NCBI GenBank assembly: GCA_030407315.1
Contig: JALQPE010001902.1
Location: 146,305-210,304, forward strand
Source: Asparagopsis taxiformis
Lineage: Eukaryota; Rhodophyta; Florideophyceae; Bonnemaisoniales; Bonnemaisoniaceae
Length of the DNA stretch: 64,000 nucleotides
Direction: 5' to 3'
Both the position numbers and the translations under genes were made by a program. Positions within the stretch are counted from its first letter, which is position 1; every line of letters starts with the position of its first letter. Below the pieces are notes generated by a model. The model was not told where the DNA came from, searched no databases, and saw only the letters and a program-made list of their open reading frames with translations. Positions 10,467-21,200 of this stretch are shown one piece after another.

Positions 10467-11197
10467 AATGGGTATTCCCAGGAAAAGAATGGAAGAGGTA
10501 TCGACTGAGGAAACAGGAAAGATGACGAAACTGTACAGCTTGTATCCGTGTGGAATGATAGAGAGAAAATTGGTAGGTTACTATTTTTATACTTGCATAA
10601 CTCGTAACGGTTATAAATTACTAACAACTGTCCCAAGCGACATGGGAGACCAACATCGTGATGATCATCTCTCTTGAACATTCATCACCATATAATAAAG
10701 ATCTTATTCCGAGCTGCTCGAAGCCATTACCAGTAGATTGGGTGTATTTTTCGCTCTGGCAATATAACGGAACCTAGACGTGTATGTATAAACAGACGCA
10801 GGGATCGAGAATGATGCAGTGAAATCAATATGTATATTTATATACTGGTTGTAAGAACGAGTCTACAAGTTCGAACAGAAGATGAAGTCCTCTCAAGAGA
10901 TTGGTTTTGAAATCTCCGATGGCAGATTTCAAACTCAATCTCTCGAGGGGACTTCAAATTCAAAACAAAAATGGAAATGTCCGTTGGCGAAATAATTGTA
11001 TTGAAAGGCCGCCGAAGAACCTAATTATTCCTCATTACGTACCCTACCTAGCCAAAGTATACCTGAAAATATTCAGGTTAACTCTTTAACTGTGCATTTA
11101 AGGTTTATCAAGATTGTTGCCGAAGGTTTTTAACGGCAGGTAGGAGAGAAGATTGTTTTCTGCTGGTGGTTGATTGAGGTGAAGAATCTATTTCTCG
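10467..11197. other. Intergenic region with a 72-nt hairpin
   Basis: No gene is seen. A hairpin with 32-nt arms (10884-10915 and 10924-10955) and an 8-nt loop is present, starting GAAGTCCTCTCAAGAGATT on the left arm. It lies about 240 bp upstream of the ParB-like start and could be a MITE remnant or a regulatory or small-RNA hairpin. No promoter motif is clear. Confidence 0.5.
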
Positions 11198-12664
11198 ATG
11201 GCCTCTGAGAAGAAAAATCCAGCGAGCACCTCTCGGCGTCCCCTTCATGGTGAGCGGCGCAATGGGCTATTGCACATCGACCCATTCAAGATCAAAAGAT
11301 ATGTCGAGATTCGAGAAATCGACTACAGGCACGTCGATGTTATTGCCGAGAGCATTCAGGTTTACGGCTACAATGACAACAACCCAATTACCGGTCGGAT
11401 CATTGACGGTGATGTACAGGTGCTGGATGGTGCGCATCGTTCGAAAGCTGTAATCAAGCTCATAGAGAACGGTGAGCTTCCGCGTGATTTCACTGTTCCT
11501 ATGATTGAAGAAGAAGTCGACATATCTCCGATTACAAGTGCTGCTTTCCTTCTAGATAGTGTGAAAGCATCAAACGCGAACGATATGGCATCCAGGCAGA
11601 AGAGGATGACTTTCATTGAGTACCTGAATCTTACTTTGGATCTTATAGATGGGTACTGGGAGCGAAACGCAGGTGAAAAACAAGGAAGCTCAAGCATGGT
11701 TACAATTCGCGACGTGAATATGCCATCCATTAGGCGATGGCTCGCCGTGGGATCTCAGCGCGAAGATTTGGCAGAAACTGTGCTGAGGCAGCCACAGTAC
11801 GAGAGTTGCTTGTCAATTCTTCGTGTGCTTCGCCCCTACAGTCGCATAGAAGAACCCAATCCCAAAATGGTTCGCTGTCTGTGGCAGTTGTTCTGTATTG
11901 TATGGGGAAGGCCGGTGGAAGTTCAGAACAATTTTGCGATGAAGGAGTTTCCCACATCTCTCGAGAAAAGAGCATCAGTCGGCGAGCAGTTGTTTGGGAT
12001 GTCTACAAGTGGTGAAATTGCTTCTCCATTGTGTCGCGAAGTCCTCACGTGTGAGTATTTTCGTTCTGGAAGAAGTGCACAGGGTAGAACATCAACAGAA
12101 GAAGACAAAGTATTTGGAAGGCTGATGTTTATGATTTCATTTGTGCACATTGCCCTCACTAGACGCAGAAATGCACCCATTCGCCGGTGTAGGAAGCGTC
12201 TTAGAACTGGGAGGGATACAGAGACTTCTACATTCGCCCCTTTCCAGCGCACAAGAGCAAACGGAGAGTCTGTGGGTGTCGTTTTGGAAAGGGTCATGTC
12301 TGCCTGGGATACAACAGCGATGATTCTGGGCTTCGAAAGCGCCTACATGATGTGTCGCCCATACATGGTTTTCGACTCTGAGAAATTCCAATTCATCTGT
12401 CTTGCTAATCGTACTGACGGGTGGGCACATCCTGACCACTACTCAGATCTTCTGCTTCCGTCCCCGGTAGTGAAAGTCCGCGAGAATGCAGGTTCTCCAG
12501 GCACTTTGGATATCTCTGTTGATGCTAGGTTGAGGTCTTTGACAGAAGCCGTACTAGGGTCTGTGCATGACTGTATGATAGGCATTGATGTATTCGGATC
12601 AAGTACGAACCAGATGGAAGGGCTGCGCACTAAATTTTCCATCAGCCTGACCGGTTCGGATTGA
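11198..12664 (+). CDS. ParB-like domain protein, N-terminal part of a ParB/methyltransferase/SET gene
   Basis: ATG at 11198; 488 codons. Residues about 26-110 resemble the ParB/Srx-type N-terminal domain: a strand-rich start with KIKRYVEIREI, a helix, then DGDVQVLDGAHRSKAV, with GAHR at 78-81 matching the ParB GxxR box. Residues about 125-480 are helical. Their last third (LMFMISFVHIALTRR ... MVFDSEKFQF) aligns with the start of the methyltransferase polypeptide at 26421 (LMYFQALSIIRN ... IIFDSSEHWF), which shows the ParB part belongs to the methyltransferase chain. The frame stops at 12664, four bases into the next frame, so a one-base shift separates them. ParB folds bind or cut DNA and hydrolyse CTP in bacteria. 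The role here (target choice?) is inference. Confidence 0.7.
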   Translation: MASEKKNPASTSRRPLHGERRNGLLHIDPFKIKRYVEIREIDYRHVDVIAESIQVYGYNDNNPITGRIIDGDVQVLDGAHRSKAVIKLIENGELPRDFTVPMIEEEVDISPITSAAFLLDSVKASNANDMASRQKRMTFIEYLNLTLDLIDGYWERNAGEKQGSSSMVTIRDVNMPSIRRWLAVGSQREDLAETVLRQPQYESCLSILRVLRPYSRIEEPNPKMVRCLWQLFCIVWGRPVEVQNNFAMKEFPTSLEKRASVGEQLFGMSTSGEIASPLCREVLTCEYFRSGRSAQGRTSTEEDKVFGRLMFMISFVHIALTRRRNAPIRRCRKRLRTGRDTETSTFAPFQRTRANGESVGVVLERVMSAWDTTAMILGFESAYMMCRPYMVFDSEKFQFICLANRTDGWAHPDHYSDLLLPSPVVKVRENAGSPGTLDISVDARLRSLTEAVLGSVHDCMIGIDVFGSSTNQMEGLRTKFSISLTGSD

Positions 12665-13725
12665 ACGCCTTCATCGAAGCAAGAATTGAACAATCCATCG
12701 CATTGGATGGTCACGAAAGACTCAAGGTATGGAAGAACTGGAACCGTGAAATGCGTGTGAAGCCAGTTGATGTCTCCGACTTGAAAATTCTCTACGAGAC
12801 TGAACAGCGCAACGCAGCATCCAGATCTCTTTCTCGAGAAAGAGATCGTCTTGAGTCGAATGAATCAATGCAGCACAGCACTCGCCGTTTAGGTACAGGT
12901 GGAAGGAAACCTACCAATGACTCTGGATCCCAGTATACATCCAGCATGGATGGGAGGGCTTCGTCCGCAATGGACACGGTTATGCAAGATGTTGCGGAGG
13001 ATACACCGTCAGCGGAGGTAGTGGGTGAGGAAGAGGGGGTACCGGATCATATTGTGCAATTGAAAAAGGTCATGAAGAGATTTTGCGTGGCTTACAACTG
13101 TACAGCCTCGAGGTTAGTGCACCAGGTTAACACTGATTCCATTGGCATGCTTTCAGGGAATACTATTGATGGACAAGCACAACTTGTGCTCACCGATCCA
13201 CCCTTCAACACGCGGAGGGAGAAAGGCAAGACCAATTCAGAGTATGATGACATCAATAGCGCACAAATGTTTCGTACCGGAAAGGACATTTCTCGAATGC
13301 TGCGCCCTGGAGGACATGCCCTGATATTTTCCAGTATCAAACAGTTGGTTGGGTGGGGAGAAGCTCTTCCAAATGCAGAAAGCGGGGAACAATCCATGCG
13401 TACAGACGATGTTCCTCTCATTCTAAGCCGTCGTCCCTACGTATTCATCCAAAACCCAATGAACAAATCGTGTTCATTACACAACATTCACGAGTTTGTT
13501 GTGCACAGTTTCAAACGTGGGATGGGAGCTGCCGCGTTTGAAATGGTTGATTATTCTTTGCATAACCGTGACCTTTCACGACATCCAGGGTACGTGAACG
13601 CAATCGACAACTGCCCAAAGCTCGGACCTGGTGCGTCATTGAACTTCGAAGACAAAAGGCTACGTGCGGAGCAGAAGCCTCTGTCCATACTTCGAGAGCT
13701 TATTTCAAGGTTTTCAAAGCCATGA
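12661..13725 (+). CDS. Beta-class DNA N6-adenine-type methyltransferase, N-terminal half (broken gene)
   Basis: This continues the ParB-like chain in a shifted frame; the nominal start is TTG, so it is not an independent gene. A charged linker (about 12800-13030) precedes the methyltransferase fold. Motif IV is LVLTDPPFN at about 13186-13212, with DPPF in place of the commoner DPPY. LRPGGHALIFSS follows near 13300. DPP(Y/F) with motif IV ahead of motif I identifies the permuted beta class, where D-P-P-Y/F usually goes with adenine N6 methylation. A TGA at 13723-13725 stands where the relatives have PGDIVVD, and a further frame change follows at about 13740 inside motif I. The enzyme is therefore dead unless both breaks are errors. 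Confidence 0.8.
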   Translation: MNAFIEARIEQSIALDGHERLKVWKNWNREMRVKPVDVSDLKILYETEQRNAASRSLSRERDRLESNESMQHSTRRLGTGGRKPTNDSGSQYTSSMDGRASSAMDTVMQDVAEDTPSAEVVGEEEGVPDHIVQLKKVMKRFCVAYNCTASRLVHQVNTDSIGMLSGNTIDGQAQLVLTDPPFNTRREKGKTNSEYDDINSAQMFRTGKDISRMLRPGGHALIFSSIKQLVGWGEALPNAESGEQSMRTDDVPLILSRRPYVFIQNPMNKSCSLHNIHEFVVHSFKRGMGAAAFEMVDYSLHNRDLSRHPGYVNAIDNCPKLGPGASLNFEDKRLRAEQKPLSILRELISRFSKP

Positions 13726-14400
13726 GACATTGTGGTAGATCTATATTCTCCGGAACGTATTCTACTGCAATAGCTTGCATGACAATGAGAGATGGTCTGT
13801 ATCGCAAGTTTATTGGATGTGAAAAAGACGCCACATGCCATGGATCAGCTCAGCCGTTGTTGCTGGATTGCTTTGTTAGGCAAGGTCGAGATGGAGTTTT
13901 TAGGGAGGCAACCAAAAATGACATATCGAGTATTCTCGCTAACAAAGAATGGAATTACTCGACAAGGAGCAATGTAGGAAGTGAAAGACTTCGACATCGA
14001 AGTGATGCGCCTGATGGATTCCCGTCGGTATCTTCACTACCACTGCATATGTTGCGATTTGTCTCCTCTGTTGCGCGGGATCAAAGCATGCTCCGAAGAC
14101 TTGCCGAAGTCCCAATGAATGAATGGGGCGTAGAAGATTTAGGCAAGGTTTTCTCCGTTGACCCTGAGATGATGCTTGCAGTAGATGCCTCCTTTCACAA
14201 CGTTATTGTTGCTGCATCGACAGTTCGAGAGGGAGGATTGGGGGTTTTTGCCGCAGAAGATTTAGAGAGGGGCTCTGTTGTTGGATGGTATAATGGGACA
14301 ATTTTATACGGGAAGATTGGGGAGAAAGAACCGCAACGCAGTCGCTTGTACGGACCGGACGGGTTCGGTTGTACTGGTGAAAGATTCCGAAACTTCAGCA
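13722..14400 (+). pseudogene. Methyltransferase motif I plus truncated SET domain
   Basis: The frame opens in the middle of motif I (FSGTYSTAIA; relatives show DPFSGTFATGKA) and continues through the end of the methyltransferase fold. After a linker comes the start of a SET domain: VREGGLGVFAAEDLERG (the G-x-G turn) and VVGWYNGTILYG. At 14401 the sequence switches abruptly into the repeat that also starts at 52495, so the catalytic half of SET is lost. The intact counterpart is at 23825-25360. Confidence 0.8.
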
Positions 14401-16040
14401 TCGTCTGTGTTCTCGGAAATGGACGCGGACGTCCACAACCTCTAGTACACCTAGTATTACTAGGCGGACGTCCATGTTCTCCAGTATTTTTGGATGTCCG
14501 CCTAGAACCGGACGTCCATGCGGTCTAGTACGTCTAGTATTACTAGGGCGACATTCATTGTTTCTAGTACCACGGATGTCCCCCTCGGGATGGACTTCCG
14601 CCATGTCTATGTCCACCTAGGACGGGCGCCGGTTCAGAAATTCAAAAATTTCGACCCCAGAAATTTCTGCCGCCGTGCTCGACATGGATGTCCGCATCCA
14701 TCACGGCGACCACTCTATTTTTCCTTGTCGGTCGACTCCAATTTCGTCTTTAATTTTTTCATCCTCTCGCTCACACCCCCTTCTAGTTGGTGCTCACCTC
14801 CCCCGTACTGTACCTCAAACACCCTCAATACCACTCTAGCACGCATTTTTAGCTACCTATCCCCGCTTCCACGGTGCACACCTCCATTCCATACCTACTT
14901 TTCTGCTCTACCGTACAGATTTCGTATAACCAGTCCTCATACTACCTCAGAATAGGGCAAAAACACCCCCTATATCCTCGACCATGCTCTTCCCCATCAC
15001 CTTTGCAACGTATTGTTCTTCAATACCCTCTCTCCTCTACCTTCAGCCCCTCTCCTTCGCCCTCTCCACAAACTTCCCCTGCAGCTTACTCTTCCAAAAC
15101 CTCTCACTCCTCATGCCGTACCCGACCTGCTCCACCCCTCCCTCCCTCAGCTGCTCCATGCCCCCCACGCCATCCGCATCTTCGATACCGTATACACCAC
15201 CACAACTGGCCCACGCTCCCGCTCCCCCGCCGTCTCCCCAGAAACCTCCCCGCTCTGAAACACATATCAACCCCCCACTTCGTACCCATCCTCCCACTCC
15301 CCTCCCTCCCCAAATACAATAACCCCCTTCTTCTCCATCACATCCCCACTCACCAAAGCCAGAACAGACGCCACCCCCTTCCCGCCTCTTTCTCCTCACT
15401 TTCCTAAAAAACCCCTCCTCTCGGCGCCTTCAACCGCACCCTCCTACGGTCCCACCTAAACACCTCCTCCGCCCTCACTACCCCAACACCCCGCAGCGTC
15501 TCCCCAATCCCCATAATATGCTTGTCGGCACTCCTCTCCGAATCACACTCCATTCTAAACCCGCACTCCGTACATTTCCACCTCCCCCTGTACCATCCCA
15601 AGATTGCATCCCTCCAGAGAACACATCCTCATACCACAGAAGAATTTTCTTCCTCTCATACCTCATCCTTGAAACCTCCATCAGCTCCATGTAAATTTCG
15701 ATGTAAATATTTTCTCCACTATGCAATCTCAAACATGTATGAGCCTATGACTTTCCGCTTTGTCAACCTTGAATATTGGTACTCATGTATTCATAAAATA
15801 GGGCCACCCACATCCCTATCCCGTTCTGCAAGCTTTACAAACCACTAGGCGCATACTCCACAACTATACAACAAACACTACTCGCTATTTCAGACGACGC
15901 GGTACACAAGTAGCGTAGTCTCAACCTTCCGTGACGCCTTCCCTGATGCGTACAAGTGGGAAACACGTCTAGACGTATATCAGAACTGAGTGCGGGAATT
16001 TTCGGCACAGGAGATGCTGGGCCACCAAATTGATTTTTCG
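14401..16040. repeat. 1.6-kb repeat X, copy 1, with long pyrimidine-rich tract
   Basis: It starts TCGTCTGTGTTCTCGG and then GGACGCGGACGTCC. The same start and the following 1.6 kb recur in the same orientation at 52495-54130. The first 250 bp hold CTAGTATTACTAG and GGACGTCC dyads. From about 14720 to 15720 the plus strand is almost entirely C/T with few G. Proline/serine- or glycine-rich frames across it are by-products of that composition. The start word also occurs inverted at 63834, suggesting a transposon terminus. The insertion at 14401 breaks a SET domain. Confidence 0.75.
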
Positions 16041-17975
16041 GAAATTTTAGAATTTCTGGGCTGGCCAGCAATGCAATCGAGCTGGACATCCACCGGACGT
16101 CCATTTCAGGTTGGTTGCGAGAGGGTGGGGCGGGACCATGATGAAACAAGGACCAAGACCTTTCCCTGACGTGTTGAGCCTGAAATCGACCCTTCGTGAG
16201 ACGCGATTTTGGCTTACAGTTGGTGCTAATAGAAGCCAGTGATAGCCCCGATCGGGGCGGCAGCCGGCTCCGGCTTACAGTTGGTGCTTACAGACGCCAG
16301 TGATAGCCCCCGATCGGGGCCGGCGGTCGGTTCCTGGGGCCGTTGTGGCCAAATTAGACACCCTGATTTGAATTAAAATTTGGGCTATTCTCAAAAACAT
16401 GCACATGTGAACATGTTTTTGAGATGGGGGTGTGCCGTACGGCACAATCGACCGCCCAAATCGTTGATTTTTGCAAGATTTTTTGTGCCCGAAATTGTAG
16501 AATTTCTGGGCTGGCCAGCAGTGCATCTGAGCTGGACATCCACCGGACGTCCATTTCAGGTTGGTCGTGTGCTGCCTACATCCACGCATTGCAGAAACTA
16601 AGCCAGCGGGTTCACTACTAATACAAAGTACACGGAATATGAGTAACGTGATAGGTGAGTAGTGTTTGTGTTGAGGGAGTAAGGCGGGACCATTATGAAA
16701 CACGGAAGAAGATGCGTACCTAGCATAACTTAGGCTTGAAGCCTGGAATCGACCCATCTTTCGGCGCCATTTAGCCTCACAGTTAGTGCTTACAGAAGCC
16801 AGTGATGACCCCGCTCGGGGCGGCGGTCGGTTCCTGGGGCCGTTGTGGCCAAATTAGACACCCTGATTTGAATTAAAATTTGGGCTATTCTCAAAAACAT
16901 GCACATGTGAACATGTTTTTGAGATGGGGGTGTGCCGTACGGCACAATCGACCGCCCAAATCGATGTTTTTTGCAATATTTTTCTGTGCCCGAAATTTTA
17001 GAATTTCTGGGCTGGCCAGCAATGCAATCGAGCTGGACATCCACCGGACGTCCATTTCAGGTTGGTCGTGAGAGAGCGGGGCGGGACCATGATGGAACAA
17101 GGACCAAGACCTGTCCCTGGCGTATTGAGCCTGAAATTGACCCTTCGTCAGACGCCATTTAGCCTTACAGTTGGTGCTTACAGAAGCCAGTGATAGCCCC
17201 GATCGGGGCCGGTGGCCGGTGCCTGGGGCCGTTGTGGCCAAATTAGACACCCTGATTTGAATTAAAATTTGGGCTATTCTCAAAAACATGCACATGTGAA
17301 CATGTTTTTGAGATGGGGGTGTGCCGTACGGCACAATCGACCCGCCCAAATCGTTGATTTTTGCAAGATTTTTTGTGCCCGAAATTGTAGAATTTCTGGG
17401 CTGGCCAGCAGTGCATCTGAGATGGACATCCACCGGACGTCCATTTCAGGTTGGTCGTGTGCTGCCTACATCCACGCATTGCAGCAACTAAGCAGGCGAG
17501 TTCACTACTCATACAAAGTGCACGGAATACGAGTAACGTGATGGGTGAGTAGTGTTTGTCGTGGAGGAGTAAGGCAGGACCATGATGGAACAGGGGAAAC
17601 GATGTCACCCTAGCATAACTTAGGCTTGAAGCCTGGAATCGACCCATCGTTAGGCGCCATTTAGCCTTACAGTTAGTGCTTACAGAAGCCAGTGATGACC
17701 CCGCTCGGGGCGGCGGTTCCGGTGCCTGGGGCCGTTGTGGCCAAATTAGACACCCTGATTTGAATTAAAATTTGGGCTATTCTCAAAAACATGCACATGT
17801 GAACATGTTTTTGAGATGGGGGTGTGCCGTACGGCACAATCGACCGCCCAAATCGATGTTTTTTGCAATATTTTTTTGTGCCCGAAATTGTAGAATTTCT
17901 GGGCCGGCCAGGAATGCATCTGAGTTGGACATCCACCGGACGTCCATTTCAGGTGATCGTGTATCGTGCACGTCC
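16020..17975. repeat. Hairpin-module array 1 (four modules)
   Basis: Modules alternate between about 390 and 500 bp. Each has a near-invariant core: CTCAAAAACATG, an 8-10 nt loop, CATGTTTTTGAG, then GGGGGTGTGCCGTACGGCAC containing the 14-nt palindrome GTGCCGTACGGCAC. About 90 bp further on is CCACCGGACGTCCATTTCAG. Cores lie at about 16390, 16890, 17278 and 17781. The repeated MGYSQKHAHVNMF-type frames in both directions are simply this repeat translated. The array ends about 250 bp beyond the 3' end of the ParB-dioxygenase gene. Confidence 0.85.
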
Positions 17976-18228
17976 AGCCATTACCAGAAGCAAGTTGGCG
18001 ATGAAGCACGTATAAACCCAATTGTTCTGCTATTTCTAGCATAGACCATCGAGTCTAGAGATGTGAGGGAATCGTCCTGGAATCATGCTCCAACCCACTA
18101 GGGAATGGACAATCTAGTTTGAAAGCATGGAACGGAAGTGCATTATAGTAGGTTCATAGATTGAAAGTGATAAAGGAGATGATTATATTCTCGATAATTG
18201 TTTGCTAAAGTAGTTGTTGTTAAGATAT

Positions 18229-21200
18229 CTAGCCGTCGGAAAACTGTTCTTCCTCTTCGTCCTCACTATGATAGTGAACTAGATATCCAGGTTGTCCCGG
18301 CAGAAGAGGCACTACCGGGGCCACACTCGGTGTGTGCATTACATCCTTGCGAGGTTCTGTCGTCTTCATCCGCATCATTCGGAGCTGCCCTGTCTTCGGC
18401 CTACCATCTTTCTTGACCGGGATGGGAACAACTGTCTTGTGGCGAACATTGACAGGTGCCGGTTGACTTTGCCTTGCAGACCGGCGCGGAGCATTGGCGA
18501 TGACTTCTTCTTCGAATCCCAACCGCCTGATGAAACCAAACGAAACATTGTCGGGAATCGGATACGACGCATTCCTGAAATACGTGTGATACCTCGTTGT
18601 CGTGTGTGACACAACTCTGTCGACATGCCCTGCCCCGGCATGTTGTACATGGCCGTGACCGATGAAGACTGAACGTGGCGGAACGATTACCTTCTTCAGC
18701 TTCATCGTCTTGGCGTACATATCTAATTCCAGCGCTTTGGAAAAGACGTACTTGTGGGACCCTGGACACACCCAGATAGGGAATGGGTCATCTCCGTTGG
18801 CAATAACAAAGTAACCCGGAAGTTGATCTTTGCGGTCGCGAGGAGGAACAGGGAAATCATTGTGTGGGACCTGCCGAGGACACCCCTTTCCCGTTATCAA
18901 AAACCGTCCCCCAGATGCCGGCATGACAAGTTTTTCTCCCGGTAAACCGCACTCCTCCAGCCCTGTCAGCCGGACAAGGATTCCCAACCACACATCCAGC
19001 AGGGCTCGCCGCGTCACAAACTTGAACCGGTCGATATGCGTCTCATCGTTCTCGGCATAGTCAACCAGGCAGTGGCGCGTAGACGTGAAGCGAGCCCTCC
19101 CCTCATTCCGGTTCTTCTCGTCTGTTTCATCGTCCCCCGTATTGACAATGGGACTCCACAGCTGCCGGTTCCCAGGGTCCTTGTGCACCTGCTCCCCCTC
19201 CCACGTTCCCAAAAAGTACCGAAACAATTCCTGGTTAGGAATTTCTTCCATGAGACCCAAGTCAAATGGGAACTTGTCCGACGCATCTAGGTAGCTTACA
19301 TCCGCGAAATTGTGCATCACCGTATACCCTCGCTCGTTGATTTCCGTTCGGCAATTGTGGAAGTACGCCATACCAGTGCCGGCCTCATACGAATCCTTCC
19401 AGCTTGTAGACATTCGCGCAACCTGAGCGAAGTCCAGCCTCGAGGGTAGAAACGTCGATGTAGGCTCACACATCGCCTTGGCAGCCATCTTCCACGCTGC
19501 GAAGAACATCGGATAGACGTGATCGATTTCGAATAGCACACGAGCCCGATGTTCTTCCGGAATATGCAGCCCCTCAAACACAGGGTCCATCGCCACTTGC
19601 TTCAAATACCTCACCTCTCTGCCCTCCTCATCGATTTCCACACTCTCCAATAACAACCTGAGCTCAATCGGGGGCAGACAGCCAACCCTCACCGATGCGA
19701 TGACATCCGCGGGACGCTGCGCCAGATGATGCCCTTCGGCTCGGTCTTCGAAATCGTCAGGAAGAGACGGCATACGGTCGTCGAAGAGGAGGTCGTCTTC
19801 AGAAGGAGAGTCACGAACGATGTAACCGTCTTCATCGACTTCCACTCCTTCCGGAACAGTGAATGTAATTGTCACTTCGCGGACCCCCTTGCTTTCGACT
19901 TGGCCCTCGTCTGCACCCTGTTTGTCTTCCTCGTCCGAAGCGGTATGGACAGATTCTTGGTTGGAGGGAGTCGCACCAGCACGTTGGTTATCTTGGGGGA
20001 CAATCTCAACGGCAGAATCGGGGGAACGGGCGGAGTCTTCGTCAACCTCATCACCGGAAGCAGTGGCTTGTTGTTGATCGGTGGGTTTATCAACAACGGC
20101 CTGCTCTTCTTCCCCGGCGGATTGTTGTACCACAACCGGCTCTTCTTCCTCGAGGCGTGTGCTCCCCGTCGAGCGAAGTCGCTGTGAACGGCGGCGGATG
20201 CCATGCGAAGCAGGCTCATGTTCGACATTCCGCTGCTTCTTGTGAGTGAGTCTCACATTGGCAGCAGAAGGGCGGCGTTTGCGTCGAGCCTTAGTCTTCT
20301 TCTTCAATGTCGGATTGAAAAACTCTTTCAAGTTCGTTTCCAAATCCTGTAAACGCGTGGTTCTCCGTCGCATTCGAACCTCACTGCTCCGGTCGTCCCC
20401 TCTATACATTGCAATGGCATTGGTGAGATGCCATTGCAACTCCTTCGGCTGCTTAACCGACCCAATTGCCATCTCTGTGCTCAGAAATGACTTGCGCATA
20501 ATACTCTTTGGGCGCCCAAACGCAGCGTACAGAGAATTTGCTATTGCAGTCACGCGACGGACGTATGTATAAAAGTCGTTCACGTCAAAGCGTCCATCCG
20601 GACGTCCGCCATGAGCAGGGTTCAAGTACTCCGAAAGACCACGCAAGACGAAGACAAAGTTTTCTTCCAGCAACTCGCGCACTATCTTGTGGTCCAGGTG
20701 CGTTATCCCAATCTCGTTGCGGCGCTCGGAATTGTTCAGCTCACGCAACACGTCGTCGAGAACAGGATGCTTCAGCGTTGCTATAGCCAAACGCGTCCAC
20801 CGCCGAGCCGTGTTCGTCGAATTCATCATCCCCATGAACTGCGCCTCGAACAATGTTCGGATGACATCAGACTCACGCAAGTCGCCAGCGTTTTCCACGT
20901 TGTTTGCAACAGCAATCGTACGGATGAACTGCTGGATGGACGACAAGATTCGAACCAGGGAGCGCTCCGTCAGTTGCGTCCCAGTCGTATGGTTCGACTC
21001 TGCACTCTTGTGGATGATCTCATGAGGCTGGAGATCACTGTCGTCCTTGCGGCGAAGGTAGTACACATCCAGAGGCTGAGTAACCCAGCGCAAGCGGTTT
21101 GCCTCCTGTGGCAGCTTGGTTCTGTGCATACGGGTGAGGCGCGTGAAGTCATCCGCAATGCTATGCATAGCATTGAGACGATGCAGTCCGTCGATCACGG

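Noticed and set aside
14518..15407. Proline/serine-rich and glycine-rich proteins across the pyrimidine tract (also 52612-54063)
   Set aside because: Extreme strand composition makes long stop-free frames in several frames at once; there is no domain or start context.
16275..17971. Repeated small proteins of the MGYSQKHAHVNMF and MFHHGPAPLSHDQPEMDV types on both strands
   Set aside because: They are translations of the hairpin modules, appear on both strands and in many partial frames, and track the DNA palindromes rather than codon constraint.
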